A stretch of 34,317 bases of DNA from NCBI GenBank assembly GCA_021741065.1, contig JAIOYN010000012.1:1-34317 (forward strand), given 5' to 3'. The stretch's first letter is position 1. Each line of letters begins with the position of its first letter. The position numbers were made by a program, and so were the translations under genes. The notes beneath the pieces are model-generated. The model ran no database searches and was not told the origin of the DNA. It saw only the letters and a list, made by a program, of their open reading frames with translations. Shown in pieces: positions 6,645 through 15,618 of the stretch. Source of the DNA: Sphingomonadaceae bacterium. GTDB lineage: Bacteria > Pseudomonadota > Alphaproteobacteria > Sphingomonadales > Sphingomonadaceae.

Positions 6645-8830
6645 TGATCCGTAATTTCTCCTTATGGTTGGCGTGCAGCACGCTTATTTTGACAACGCCG
6701 GTGACGGCGCAGCAGACTTTGAACGTCCGAGACGCCGATATCCGTGCCTTTGTGCAGGATGCTGCGCGCGTCACGGGCCAAACCTTCATCGTTGATGGTC
6801 GTGTTAGCGGTAAGGTGTCGGTTGTAACAGACAGGCCCTTGTCGCGTTCCGAATATTTCGAAGTCTTTTTGTCTACTTTGCGCGCAAACGGCTTGGTCGC
6901 CATTCCCATGCGCGGCGGCGGATATCGCATTCAGCCGTCCGATGGTGCTGCAACGCAGCCAACACGCGTCGGCAGCAAAGCTGAGTCTGCTAGCCAGTTT
7001 GTAACCGAAGTGTTCCGCTTGCGGTCGATTGATGCAACCACGGCGGTTGAAACGCTGCGTCCGTTAATCAGCAGGGAAGGCTCGCTCACGGCTAACCGTA
7101 GCGCAAATAGCCTTGTGGTGGCTGATTATGCCGACAATATCCGCCGGATCCGCGATCTCATCCGCCAGATTGACCGCGACAGCGCCGCCACGCAGGTTGT
7201 TACGCTCGACAATGCTGGCGCACGCGAAATTGCAACGGCATTGCAAGGATTAGCTGGCCAGGGCGGCGGCGAAGGAGCGCGTGCGCCGGTTTCGATCGCT
7301 GCCATCGACAGTAGCAACGCAATCGCGTTGCGCGGTGATCCAACATCAGTCGCTCGCTTTGCCGAAATGGCGAAGCAATTAGACGCCCGTGCGCAATCTG
7401 GCTCGGAAATTCGTGTTTACCGACTTGAGTATGCGAATGCCGAAACTTTGCTCAAAACGGTCGAGTCGCTAATCGGCGGACAGAGCGGTTCTACGCGCAG
7501 CGGCGATATGGCGCCCGTGGCTGCATCTGCGAACGGCGGAGCACCAGCTGCTGCCGTAGCGCCCATTGTTGCGACATCTGCTGGCACGGCTACGAACGGC
7601 ATAGGGGGGCGCGGGCCTATTGTGGTTACGCGTTATGAAGGCACAAATGCCCTCATCGTTGCTGCCAATCCCGACGTACAACGCAGCCTGGGCGAATTGA
7701 TCCGGCAATTGGATACACGTCCTGAACAAGTTCTGGTCGAAGCCATTGTAGTGGAAATCGGCAATGAGGCCGCCAAAAAGCTTGGTGTGCAATTCCTCGT
7801 TGGAGGCAAGGACGCGCCCTTTGCCGCGACCAATTACTCCAATGCCTCGCCCAACATCCTAACCATAGCAGGGGCCGTCGGGGCAGAGGAGTTGACGCGC
7901 ACGACGACGACCGTAAATGGTAACACCACCACCACCGCGACCAACAGCGCCTTGGGCGACGGTCTGCAAGAAGCGGCTGCTGCATCTATTTTAAGCGCAA
8001 CGGGCGGCTTTGGCGGCTTTGCCCTTGATATCGGCAATAATGCGATTTTCGGTACCATTATCAACGCAATTGCAGCAGACACGGAATCCAACCTTTTGGC
8101 GACGCCGCACATTGTGACTTTGAACAACCAAAAGGCGAAATTCCTGGTGGGCCAGGAAGTGCCAGTCAGCACGGGCGAACAATTGTCTGCAAACTTCGAA
8201 AATGCATTCCGCACCGTGCAGCGGCAGGAGGTCGGCATCAAGCTTGAGGTCACGCCACAGGTCAATGCACAAGGCGATGTGAAGCTGTTCCTCAAGCAAG
8301 AAGTGTCGAGCGTTGCAGGCCCAGTATCTTCGCGATCCAGCGACCTTGTCCTCAACAAACGCGAATTCGAGACCACGTTGACCGTTGGCGACGGGCAATT
8401 GTTGGCGATAGGCGGGTTGCTTAACGATGACGAACGCCGCACGATTGAGCGTATCCCGTTGCTCAGCGACATACCTCTCGTTGGTGAGCTGTTTAAGTCA
8501 CGTAGCCGCAGTCGCAGCAAGACCAACCTAATGGTGTTCATCCGGCCTACAATATTGCGGAGCCGGGAAGATGGTGATCAACTGACCGCGCGTCGTTATG
8601 ATTATGTGCGCGACATGCAGAGGGTGCGTAATCCCGATGTCGAACCGAGTATCGATGAACTGCTACGCGACTATATGGGCGCCACACTGCCGACCGAACC
8701 AAATGCGCGGGCAAGCGACATCATGATCGGTGTAGATGGCAATATCACGCGGCCGCCAGTTGCTGGTCCGCTTAAACCCGCAGATGTGCCTGCCAGCTCC
8801 ATATCGACACCTAGCGGGGATGGACAATAA
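6644..8830 (+). CDS. gspD: Type II secretion system secretin GspD
   Basis: This encodes 728 residues from a GTG start that overlaps the gspC stop by 1 nt. The signal peptide is residues 1-22 (cleavage after PVTA). An N0 domain (about 23-95) is followed by repeated N1-N3 KH-like domains (TEVFRLRSIDATTAVETLRPLI, TQVVTLDNAGAREIATALQ, IRVYRLEYANAETLLKTVESLI). The secretin core (about 400-640) contains LLATPHIVTLNNQKAKFLVG, the VPVS motif, and RIPLLSDIPLVGELFKS, with a C-terminal tail after it. It forms the outer-membrane multimeric channel. An Ala/Gly/Ser-rich insertion interrupts N3 at about residues 281-325. No pilotin gene is recognised nearby, and the protein has no lipobox. The TAA overlaps the gspE ATG. 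Confidence 0.97.
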   Translation: MIRNFSLWLACSTLILTTPVTAQQTLNVRDADIRAFVQDAARVTGQTFIVDGRVSGKVSVVTDRPLSRSEYFEVFLSTLRANGLVAIPMRGGGYRIQPSDGAATQPTRVGSKAESASQFVTEVFRLRSIDATTAVETLRPLISREGSLTANRSANSLVVADYADNIRRIRDLIRQIDRDSAATQVVTLDNAGAREIATALQGLAGQGGGEGARAPVSIAAIDSSNAIALRGDPTSVARFAEMAKQLDARAQSGSEIRVYRLEYANAETLLKTVESLIGGQSGSTRSGDMAPVAASANGGAPAAAVAPIVATSAGTATNGIGGRGPIVVTRYEGTNALIVAANPDVQRSLGELIRQLDTRPEQVLVEAIVVEIGNEAAKKLGVQFLVGGKDAPFAATNYSNASPNILTIAGAVGAEELTRTTTTVNGNTTTTATNSALGDGLQEAAAASILSATGGFGGFALDIGNNAIFGTIINAIAADTESNLLATPHIVTLNNQKAKFLVGQEVPVSTGEQLSANFENAFRTVQRQEVGIKLEVTPQVNAQGDVKLFLKQEVSSVAGPVSSRSSDLVLNKREFETTLTVGDGQLLAIGGLLNDDERRTIERIPLLSDIPLVGELFKSRSRSRSKTNLMVFIRPTILRSREDGDQLTARRYDYVRDMQRVRNPDVEPSIDELLRDYMGATLPTEPNARASDIMIGVDGNITRPPVAGPLKPADVPASSISTPSGDGQ

Positions 8831-10386
8831 TGACCGATCCGCAAGGCGCGTTAGAACAAACAGGCGCGACTGGCGCCGAACCTGACGCAGTGGTTAACGG
8901 TGCCCAAACCACGCCATTGCTGGACCTGCCTTATGCCTTTGCCAAGGCACACGGCTTGGTTTTGCGTTATGAGAACAATGACCGTTTGATCGTCGCCATG
9001 CGCGAAGGCGCGGATCCTCTAATGCTGCTCGAAGTGCGGCGCTATCTCGCGATGCCTTTTGACGTTGAGTTAGTCGATAGCCAGACCTTTGACCGGCATC
9101 TGTCCGACCATTATGCCATGGACGGAAGCGCAGCGGCCATGGCTGGTTCGATTGGCCCTAACGACGGCGATCTCCTATCGGATATGTTACCAAGTGTCGA
9201 TGATTTGCTCGACAGCGCAGATGACGCGCCGGTTATTCGGTTGATTAACGGTGTCATTGCAGAGGCTGTAAGGCAAGGTGTTTCGGATATTCATATAGAG
9301 CCGTATGAAACTGGCCTGGTGATACGCATGCGCGCCGATGGCGTGTTGCAGGAACGGCTTCGACTCCCCGCTAACGTCGCGCCTGTTGTTGTTAGCCGCA
9401 TAAAGGTCATGGCGCGTCTGGACATTGCGGAGCGCCGTATTCCGCAGGATGGCCGTATTGGCCTGACTCTTGGCGGGAAGATGGTCGATGTTCGCGTGTC
9501 GACCTTACCCAGTCGTGCTGGCGAGCGCGTCGTCATGCGTATTTTGGATAATGAAAATGCCGGGATTTCGCTTGATCTGTTGGGCATGTCCGATGAGACC
9601 CTTAAAATCTTGCGCGAGGCGTTAGCTGAACCCAATGGTATCATCTTGGTTACGGGACCCACCGGATCGGGTAAGACCACCACGTTATATGCTGGTCTGA
9701 AGCGGCTTAACGACGGTTCCCGGAACATATTGACGGTGGAAGACCCGGTGGAATATGCTGTTGAAGGCATTGGTCAGACGCAGGTGAATGCTAAGGTTGG
9801 TATGACTTTTGCCGCTGGTCTGCGTGCGATTTTGCGGCAGGATCCTGATGTCGTCATGGTCGGCGAAATCCGCGACCGTGAAACCGCAGATATTGCTGTA
9901 CAAGCGGCGCTTACCGGCCATTTGGTGCTGACCACGGTACACACAAATGATGCGTTGGGTGCAATTACACGTATGCGGGATATGAAGGTGGAGCCGTTTT
10001 TGCTCGCTTCGACCTTACGCGCCGTCATTGCACAACGGCTTGTGCGCCGCTTGTGCCCCCATTGCCGCCAAACGGTTCAGGCCGACGGCAACGCAGCATC
10101 ATTGCTTGGTTTTGATAAAGGTACCGCGGTTTATAAAGCCGTTGGTTGCCCTGAATGCAACAACACTGGCTTTTTGGGTCGCATTGGTGTGTTTGAGGCT
10201 GTTCGTGTGGATGAAACCATCCGGCGCTTGATTAATGACGGCGGCGATGAAGCCATATTGGCGCGACATGCGTTTGTGAACCAACCCAATTTAAGTGCCG
10301 CGGCACGCAAATTGGTGCGTAGCGGGGATACCACGCCAGAGGAGGCCATACGCATTTCACGCCGTGAAGACGTCATTGATGCCTGA
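8830..10386 (+). CDS. gspE: Type II secretion ATPase GspE
   Basis: This encodes 518 residues, starting at the A of the gspD stop codon. An N-terminal N1E/N2E region (about 1-130) precedes the secretion ATPase core. Visible motifs are Walker A GPTGSGKTTT (276-285), the Asp box ILTVEDPVEY, Walker B ILRQDPDVVMVGEIRD, the His box LTGHLVLTTVHTND, and a zinc tetracysteine (C409, C412, C440, C443). It is the hexameric cytoplasmic ATPase that powers pseudopilus assembly through GspL and GspF. All catalytic motifs are intact, so the operon's motor should be functional. The paralogous PilB is excluded mainly by operon context, because the whole gsp set surrounds it. Confidence 0.97.
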   Translation: MTDPQGALEQTGATGAEPDAVVNGAQTTPLLDLPYAFAKAHGLVLRYENNDRLIVAMREGADPLMLLEVRRYLAMPFDVELVDSQTFDRHLSDHYAMDGSAAAMAGSIGPNDGDLLSDMLPSVDDLLDSADDAPVIRLINGVIAEAVRQGVSDIHIEPYETGLVIRMRADGVLQERLRLPANVAPVVVSRIKVMARLDIAERRIPQDGRIGLTLGGKMVDVRVSTLPSRAGERVVMRILDNENAGISLDLLGMSDETLKILREALAEPNGIILVTGPTGSGKTTTLYAGLKRLNDGSRNILTVEDPVEYAVEGIGQTQVNAKVGMTFAAGLRAILRQDPDVVMVGEIRDRETADIAVQAALTGHLVLTTVHTNDALGAITRMRDMKVEPFLLASTLRAVIAQRLVRRLCPHCRQTVQADGNAASLLGFDKGTAVYKAVGCPECNNTGFLGRIGVFEAVRVDETIRRLINDGGDEAILARHAFVNQPNLSAAARKLVRSGDTTPEEAIRISRREDVIDA

Positions 10387-11596
10387 ATTTGCTTATCACG
10401 CCATCGACCCGGACGGACAAGAGCGGCGCGGCCGGATATCCGCGGCTAATGATGATCTTGCACGCGAAGCATTGGTATCGAAAAAACTCTATATCGTGAG
10501 CGTTGCGCCTGCTGAAGTGCGTGCGTCGGCCTTTGCTAATCTGCCGCTGAAACGGCAGCCACGGTTGAACGCAAAGCAGCTAACATTGTTCACGCGGCAA
10601 TTATCCTCATTGGCACAAGTATCGCCATTGGAAGAGGCGCTAAGGACGATTAGCCGGCAAAGCGAACAACCCCATGTACGGCAAATATTGACCGGTGTTC
10701 ACACGGGTGTGGTGGAAGGTCAGCGTTTGTCCGACGCTATGCGGCGCGAAAGCAACAGCTTCCCCCCCTTGTACCGAGCAATGATCGCTGCAGGGGAGGG
10801 GGCAGGCACACTGCCGCTCATCACGGAACGTCTTGCTGTGCTGCTCGAACGGCAGGCGGAAATGCGTGGTAAGTTGATTGGCGCGCTCGCTTATCCTGCA
10901 ATCCTGTCGCTTGTCGCCTTATTGGTCGTAATGGGGCTTATGGTCTCCGTTGTGCCGCGCGTGGTTGAACAATTTGACAACGTGGATCAGCAATTGCCGC
11001 TGATAACGCAGGTGGTAATTGGCATTTCTGCATTTTTGGCGAGTTATTATTGGGTGCTAATCATCGTCGCCCTGCTCGGCGCGTTGGTTTTTGCGCAAGC
11101 CCTAAAACAGCCATCTTTCCGTTTGGCGGTGGACCGCAATATCCTGCGCATTCCTGTGCTTGGGAAGCTGTTGCGTAACTTGCATGCCGCGCGCATGGCG
11201 CGAACACTGGCCACAATGGTTGCAAGTCGCTTGCCTTTGTTGGAGGGCTTGCGCCTGACGGGCGGCACCATTCGCAATAAAGTGCTCTCTGGGGCCAATG
11301 ACGAAATTGTGGAAGCCGTGCGTAGCGGGGGTAGCCTGTCCGGTGCGATGCGAGCCAGCGGCGTTTTTCCTCCTTTGCTTGTATATTTGACGGCCAGCGG
11401 CGAGAGCGCAGGGCAGTTGGATATCATGCTGGAACGTGCCGCCGAATATCTGGAGCGCGAATTTGATACTTTCACCAGCACCGCTTTGTCGCTGCTGGAA
11501 CCCTTGATCATTGTCGCGATGGGTGGCGTGGTCGCGGTCATCATATTGGCAATATTGCTGCCCATTCTTCAACTTCAGAACCTAACGGGACTTTAA
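10379..11596 (+). CDS. gspF: Type II secretion inner-membrane platform protein GspF
   Basis: This encodes 405 residues. The ATG at 10379 gives the canonical GspF start (MPEFAYHAIDPDGQERRGRI) and overlaps the end of gspE by 8 nt; the frame is open further upstream but inside gspE. It has two duplicated GspF cytoplasmic domains (about 70-195 and 270-390), each with the FTRQLSSLAQ...LEEALR or ARMARTLATM...LLEGLRL pattern. Three transmembrane helices lie at about 170-190, 220-242 and 372-395. The family role is the integral-membrane platform protein that contacts GspE and GspL and receives pseudopilin subunits. The length is typical. Confidence 0.96.
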   Translation: MPEFAYHAIDPDGQERRGRISAANDDLAREALVSKKLYIVSVAPAEVRASAFANLPLKRQPRLNAKQLTLFTRQLSSLAQVSPLEEALRTISRQSEQPHVRQILTGVHTGVVEGQRLSDAMRRESNSFPPLYRAMIAAGEGAGTLPLITERLAVLLERQAEMRGKLIGALAYPAILSLVALLVVMGLMVSVVPRVVEQFDNVDQQLPLITQVVIGISAFLASYYWVLIIVALLGALVFAQALKQPSFRLAVDRNILRIPVLGKLLRNLHAARMARTLATMVASRLPLLEGLRLTGGTIRNKVLSGANDEIVEAVRSGGSLSGAMRASGVFPPLLVYLTASGESAGQLDIMLERAAEYLEREFDTFTSTALSLLEPLIIVAMGGVVAVIILAILLPILQLQNLTGL

Positions 11597-11599
11597 AAT

Positions 11600-12073
11600 A
11601 TGCTCCGCTTATTTTTCAATCTTTTCAACGACACCAACCGATCACCAGCGCGGTTCCGCCGCAAGGCAGTTCAGGCACACCGCAACGGTTTCACCTTAGT
11701 TGAAATGATGGTGACCTTGTTCATTTTGGCGCTACTGACGACGGTCGTGGCCATCAACGTGCTACCAAATCAGGATAAGGCCATGGTGCAAAAGGCGAGG
11801 GCTGATATCGCGGTTTTAGGACAGGCGATGGAAACCTACCGCCTTGATAATTTGACCTACCCAGACGCAGGTGCGGGTTTGCAAGCATTGGTTACGCCGC
11901 CGACGACCGGAATGCGGAGCGAAGGCTATATCAAGAAATTGCCTATGGACCCTTGGAATCGTCCTTATCAGTATAGCATGCCTGGAAAGAGCGGCGCTTT
12001 TGATATCTATTCGCTGGGTGCCGATGGCGCGCCTGGCGGTGAGAATGACAATGCCGACATTTACGGCGACTAA
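11600..12073 (+). CDS. gspG: Major pseudopilin GspG
   Basis: This encodes 157 residues. The type-IV prepilin motif is G30 before FTLVEMM, so the conserved Glu5 is present. The rest is a hydrophobic N-terminal helix and a globular domain with the hallmark DPWNRPYQYSMPGKSGAFDIYSLGADGAPGGENDNADI, the calcium-binding loop region of GspG. The leader of 30 residues is long for the family, but no nearer start exists; the only later Met codons are within VEMM. Its Shine-Dalgarno is weak. It polymerises into the periplasmic pseudopilus after GspO cleaves the leader. It starts 3 nt after gspF. Confidence 0.96.
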   Translation: MLRLFFNLFNDTNRSPARFRRKAVQAHRNGFTLVEMMVTLFILALLTTVVAINVLPNQDKAMVQKARADIAVLGQAMETYRLDNLTYPDAGAGLQALVTPPTTGMRSEGYIKKLPMDPWNRPYQYSMPGKSGAFDIYSLGADGAPGGENDNADIYGD

Positions 12074-12539
12074 GCCGTCCCTTCATAAAATCGTTCCTGA
12101 TAATGCGCGCGGCTTCAGTTTGGTTGAACTGATGGTGGTGTTGTTCATCATCGGTATTGCAAGCACTGCCGTTATCATGACCGTGCGCTCGCCCGAACGT
12201 AGCGTGCGGGATGAGGCGGAACAATTTGCCGCCCGGGTTGCCGCCTTGCGCGATAACGCCATATTGCAATCGCGCACTATGGCGGTCACTGTGCGTCCGT
12301 CGGGCTATGGTTTTGAAACGCGCAGTGAAGGGAACTGGGTTTCGTTGTCCGAGGCGCCATTTTCAACAACCAACTGGAAAAGTGGTACAACGGTTCAAAT
12401 GTCCGGCGCGCGGCAAATGCGGATAGCCTTCGACAGCACTGGTTTGCCGTCGAGCGCGGCCAATATCGCGATCAAACATGACAATGTAACCGTCACGCTA
12501 GACCTCGCCGCAACCGGAGATATCCGCGTTGTCCGTTAA
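12051..12539 (+). CDS. gspH: Minor pseudopilin GspH
   Basis: This encodes 162 residues. The ATG at 12051 is chosen because GGTGAG lies about 8 nt upstream and the resulting 21-residue leader ends at G21 before FSLVELMVV. It overlaps the end of gspG by 23 nt. A hydrophobic helix (22-42) is followed by a GspH/FimT-type beta-rich domain with RDEAEQFAARVAALRDNAILQSRTMAV and a conserved G-F-E. The family role is a minor pseudopilin between the GspG shaft and the I-J-K tip. An alternative ATG at 12045 would put the Shine-Dalgarno too close. Confidence 0.92.
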   Translation: MPTFTATKPSLHKIVPDNARGFSLVELMVVLFIIGIASTAVIMTVRSPERSVRDEAEQFAARVAALRDNAILQSRTMAVTVRPSGYGFETRSEGNWVSLSEAPFSTTNWKSGTTVQMSGARQMRIAFDSTGLPSSAANIAIKHDNVTVTLDLAATGDIRVVR

Positions 12540-12912
12540 ACCTTCATTGCCGCGCAATGGCTTCACGCTATTGGAGATTATGGTTGCACTGGCGATTTTT
12601 AGCCTCGCGGCCTTAGCAATGGTTCGCTTGCAGGGGTATTCTGTGCGCTCGACATCTAATTTGGGCGACAGCAGCATGGCTTGGCAAGTGGCGCGGAACG
12701 TGGCCGTGGAAATATTGTCCAACCCAACCCCGCCAACTCTTGGAGAAACGCGCGGCGAAGAGTCAAACGGCGGTCAGAATTGGACATGGACAGCCACAAC
12801 AAGGTCCACCGATGACAGCCGCCTCGTAACCGTTGAAATCGATGTGGTGGGGACCGGCAATGCCGCACTGCGCAGGGCGCGCCTTACGATTGCAAGGCCA
12901 GTTGAACAGTGA
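12529..12912 (+). CDS. gspI: Minor pseudopilin GspI
   Basis: This encodes 127 residues from a TTG start that overlaps gspH by 11 nt. The leader MSVKPSLPRNG is cleaved after G11 before FTLLEIMVALAIFSLAALAMV, so the prepilin motif is complete. The remaining domain has the GspI-like LGDSSMAWQVARNVAVEIL and a Trp-rich strand (NWTWTATT). The family role is the core of the GspI-J-K complex that caps and nucleates the pseudopilus. TTG is the only credible start that keeps a leader of normal length. Four bases overlap with gspJ. Confidence 0.92.
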   Translation: MSVKPSLPRNGFTLLEIMVALAIFSLAALAMVRLQGYSVRSTSNLGDSSMAWQVARNVAVEILSNPTPPTLGETRGEESNGGQNWTWTATTRSTDDSRLVTVEIDVVGTGNAALRRARLTIARPVEQ

Positions 12913-13553
12913 CCAAATTACGAGATTCAGAGGCAGGGTTTACCCTAATTGAGTTGCTCGTGGCGCTTGCGATCTTTGCGCTGATTTCGGTGGCTGGTGT
13001 CATGCTTCTGCGTTCCGGCAGCGATACCCAAATCGCCTTGAAAAAGCGCTTGGAAGAGATGGCATTGTCGCATCGTTTGGCCAATAGCCTTGAAGGCGAT
13101 TTGGCGCAGGTGATCGCCCGGCCTGTGCGAGATCAATCCGGCCAGCCTATCCCTGCTTTCACCCAAGGAGAGGCCAGCATTCCCGGCGCGCTATTTGGTT
13201 TTGTCCGGGCAGGGTGGTCAAATTTTGATGCCGCACCCAGGGCAGGGATCCAGCGCGTGGCTTATGTGTTGGAAGGCGGCGCGCTCAAGCGGTTAAGTTG
13301 GCCCATGCTGGACGGCACAACTCCCTCAGACGCCGCGGTTTTATTGGAGGATGTAACGTCTGCAACAGTCGAATTTCGCGATGATGCCGGTATTTGGCGT
13401 GATGATTGGACTGCGACAGATGCGGACGCTTTGCCACGCGCCATTGCCTTAACTATCAATTTGGCGCGTAAGCCCGAACAACGCATGCTTTTCCTCGTCG
13501 GGCCACAAATACGCATCCTTCCACCGAGCATTGAAACAGGCGTTGCGGAATGA
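12909..13553 (+). CDS. gspJ: Minor pseudopilin GspJ
   Basis: This encodes 214 residues from a GTG start in a GTGA overlap with the gspI stop. The leader of 10 residues ends at G10 before FTLIELLVALAIFALISVAG. The globular domain carries GspJ features: the R-L-E-E-M...HRLANSLEGDLAQVIARPVRD stretch after the helix, and later VAYVLEGGALKRLSWPMLD and a C-terminal strand series. The family role is a tip pseudopilin that binds GspI and GspK. The 4-nt overlaps on both sides point to translational coupling and equal stoichiometry for I, J and K. Confidence 0.93.
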   Translation: MTKLRDSEAGFTLIELLVALAIFALISVAGVMLLRSGSDTQIALKKRLEEMALSHRLANSLEGDLAQVIARPVRDQSGQPIPAFTQGEASIPGALFGFVRAGWSNFDAAPRAGIQRVAYVLEGGALKRLSWPMLDGTTPSDAAVLLEDVTSATVEFRDDAGIWRDDWTATDADALPRAIALTINLARKPEQRMLFLVGPQIRILPPSIETGVAE

Positions 13554-14536
13554 TTCCGCAAAAGCCTTCAGAGCGCGGTGCGGCCTTGCTGTCGGTTTTG
13601 CTTATGGTGGCAGTGCTGGCCGTGATTGCGGCTACGACTCTTGACCGGCTAAGCTTGTCGAGCAAATTGTCGGCTAATGGAAACGCGCTGGCACAGGCAC
13701 GGATGTTTACATACGCGACCGAGGCGATTGCCGCTGCGCGAATTGAGGACTTGGTAGCCCGCGATGCCGCACAAACGACGTTGGCCGGTGATTGGCTCGG
13801 TAAAGCGCAAGTTATTCCCATTCCGATTGGGTCTGCGACTGCTTCCGTGCGCGATGCAGGAAACTGTTTCAATCTCAACAGCTTGGTGACTGAGACGGAT
13901 GGCCAATATTTTGCCAGCGCAGCTGGGCAGGAACAGATGACGTCGTTGATGGTCGTTTTGGGCATCAACGAAAACGCCGCGAGAGCCGTTGCTGCGGCGG
14001 GCGCTGACTGGGCGGATAGCAATATCACGCCTTTACCAAATGGCGTGGAGGATGATGGTTATCGCGCGGTCGCTGCGCCATATCTTGCGGCGAACAGGCT
14101 TTATGCGCATCCAAGCGAATTGCGCGCGGTCAAGGGGGTAACCCCTGCTATTTATGCGAAGTTACAGGATTGGATCTGCGCGCTTCCTGATCCGGCTTTA
14201 TCGCCGCTGAACGTCAACACCTTGTTGCCTGAACAAGCACCATTGTTGGCAATGCTATTCCCGCCCGGTAAAATGAATTTGACCTTCGCGCGCAGCTATC
14301 TCGCCAAGCGGCCATCAAATGGCTATGGCAGCCTCATCCGATTCTGGGCGGCGCCGGAAATTGCTGATCTGGAGCCGTCTCCTCTAGTTCAAGGGCAGGT
14401 AAAACTGACAAGCAATTACTTCCTTTTGAACACAATAGTGTCTTTTGGCGAACTCAAGCTTGCTGGACAGTCGATGATTGTCGCGTCGCCTGCGCCTGCG
14501 CGCGTTGTCTGGCGCAGTTGGGGGGAAGAGGAATGA
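13550..14536 (+). CDS. gspK: Minor pseudopilin GspK
   Basis: This encodes 328 residues. The ATGA overlaps the gspJ stop. The leader ends at G10 before AALLSVLLMVAVLAVIAATTLD; the Glu5 of other pseudopilins is absent, as is normal for GspK. The large alpha-helical insertion expected in GspK is present, with FNLNSLV followed by an acidic and Asn-rich region, LYAHPSELRAVKGVTPAIYAKLQDWICALP and the conserved LSPLNVNTLLPEQAPLLAML. The family role is the bulky tip of the pseudopilus. The length and composition fit the family well. Confidence 0.94.
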   Translation: MIPQKPSERGAALLSVLLMVAVLAVIAATTLDRLSLSSKLSANGNALAQARMFTYATEAIAAARIEDLVARDAAQTTLAGDWLGKAQVIPIPIGSATASVRDAGNCFNLNSLVTETDGQYFASAAGQEQMTSLMVVLGINENAARAVAAAGADWADSNITPLPNGVEDDGYRAVAAPYLAANRLYAHPSELRAVKGVTPAIYAKLQDWICALPDPALSPLNVNTLLPEQAPLLAMLFPPGKMNLTFARSYLAKRPSNGYGSLIRFWAAPEIADLEPSPLVQGQVKLTSNYFLLNTIVSFGELKLAGQSMIVASPAPARVVWRSWGEEE

Positions 14537-15618
14537 CATTGGTCATTACCCGTTTTCCGACATCTGAGCGGGACGACCCATCGGTATTTCGGGTCGCCGA
14601 GGGCGTTTGGCAGGAGGCAGGTGCTCTCTCCAACTTCGTGCCGACGGTTGACGACATTACTGTCATGGCGCTGGTAGCGCCGGAGGATGTCCGGTGTCAT
14701 TGGTTGACGCTGCCCGATATGCAAGGACGTCAGGCGGAAAGTGTGGCGAAACTGCGTGCTACCGAACAATCGCTTGGTCTTGTCCACTGCAGCGCTGGTG
14801 CAGATTATGACGACGTTGTTGCCACAGCAACTATCGCGTCGGAAGTTATGCAGTTTGGGTTAGATATCCTGAAAGCGCGCGGGCTAAATCCCGACATCGT
14901 CCTGCCCTTTGCATTGTCGCTGTCGGTCCATTCGGATGGCATATCCAAGGCGGAAATGGACGGCCTGTCCGTTCTGCGCGGCGAGCAATTTGCAATACCT
15001 GACGACGCCGTGCTGCGGGATATGTTCATTGGCGATGCACCTATAGAAACCATCGATGCCGACTCCATTCGATCCATGCTGCTTTCCGCCAGCGCCGCGC
15101 CATTGCTGAACTTGCGTGAAGGCAAATTCGCAAAACGGGAGCGGGCAAATTGGATGACCGCAGAGCAAAAGATTTGGGTGAAGCGTCTTTTGATTGCGTT
15201 TCTTATCGTGACAACGATTCTTGCTCTTGCGACCTTGGCGAAATATTGGGCCGCGACTGCGTCTGAAAATGGCGCAGCATTGGCTGCGGCACAGAAGATT
15301 GATCCAGCTATACAGGACATTGATCAGGCCGAGAGCATGCTCGCCGCATCGCTTAATCGTCAGGGGAAAACGCAAGGTGATTTTGCGCAACTTTCTGCCG
15401 GGCTATGGCGTAGTGTTAAAGCATCGCCGAATGTATCCGTACGGGAATTACGATATACGCCGGACGGAATTTTGACCGTGGTTCTGGCTGCCCCCACGTC
15501 GGATAACATCAATAAGGCTCTTGTTGCCATTCAGCAGGACGGGTTCCGCATCACGGCAACACCCCGTCAAGACACGACCGGAGCGACATTGGTCGACATG
15601 ACAGTGAGGATGCCGTGA
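14533..15618 (+). CDS. gspL: Type II secretion protein GspL
   Basis: This encodes 361 residues. The ATG at 14533 overlaps the gspK stop as ATGA and has GGAAGAGG immediately upstream, so it is preferred to the in-frame TTG at 14518. The N-terminal cytoplasmic actin-like domain (about 1-210) is divergent. One transmembrane helix (about 217-237) leads into a periplasmic coiled segment and a ferredoxin-like domain (about 285-361, VSVRELRYTPDGILTVVLAAPTSDNINKALVAI). GspL anchors the GspE ATPase to the membrane and pairs with GspM. Identification rests on topology, operon position and the C-terminal domain; the N-terminal half alone would be hard to assign. Confidence 0.9.
   Translation: MTLVITRFPTSERDDPSVFRVAEGVWQEAGALSNFVPTVDDITVMALVAPEDVRCHWLTLPDMQGRQAESVAKLRATEQSLGLVHCSAGADYDDVVATATIASEVMQFGLDILKARGLNPDIVLPFALSLSVHSDGISKAEMDGLSVLRGEQFAIPDDAVLRDMFIGDAPIETIDADSIRSMLLSASAAPLLNLREGKFAKRERANWMTAEQKIWVKRLLIAFLIVTTILALATLAKYWAATASENGAALAAAQKIDPAIQDIDQAESMLAASLNRQGKTQGDFAQLSAGLWRSVKASPNVSVRELRYTPDGILTVVLAAPTSDNINKALVAIQQDGFRITATPRQDTTGATLVDMTVRMP

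Noticed and set aside
7834-8541. 235-codon minus-strand frame inside gspD
   Set aside because: It is antisense to the highly conserved secretin core and its composition (Ser/Arg/Thr-rich, no domain) is that of a shadow frame.
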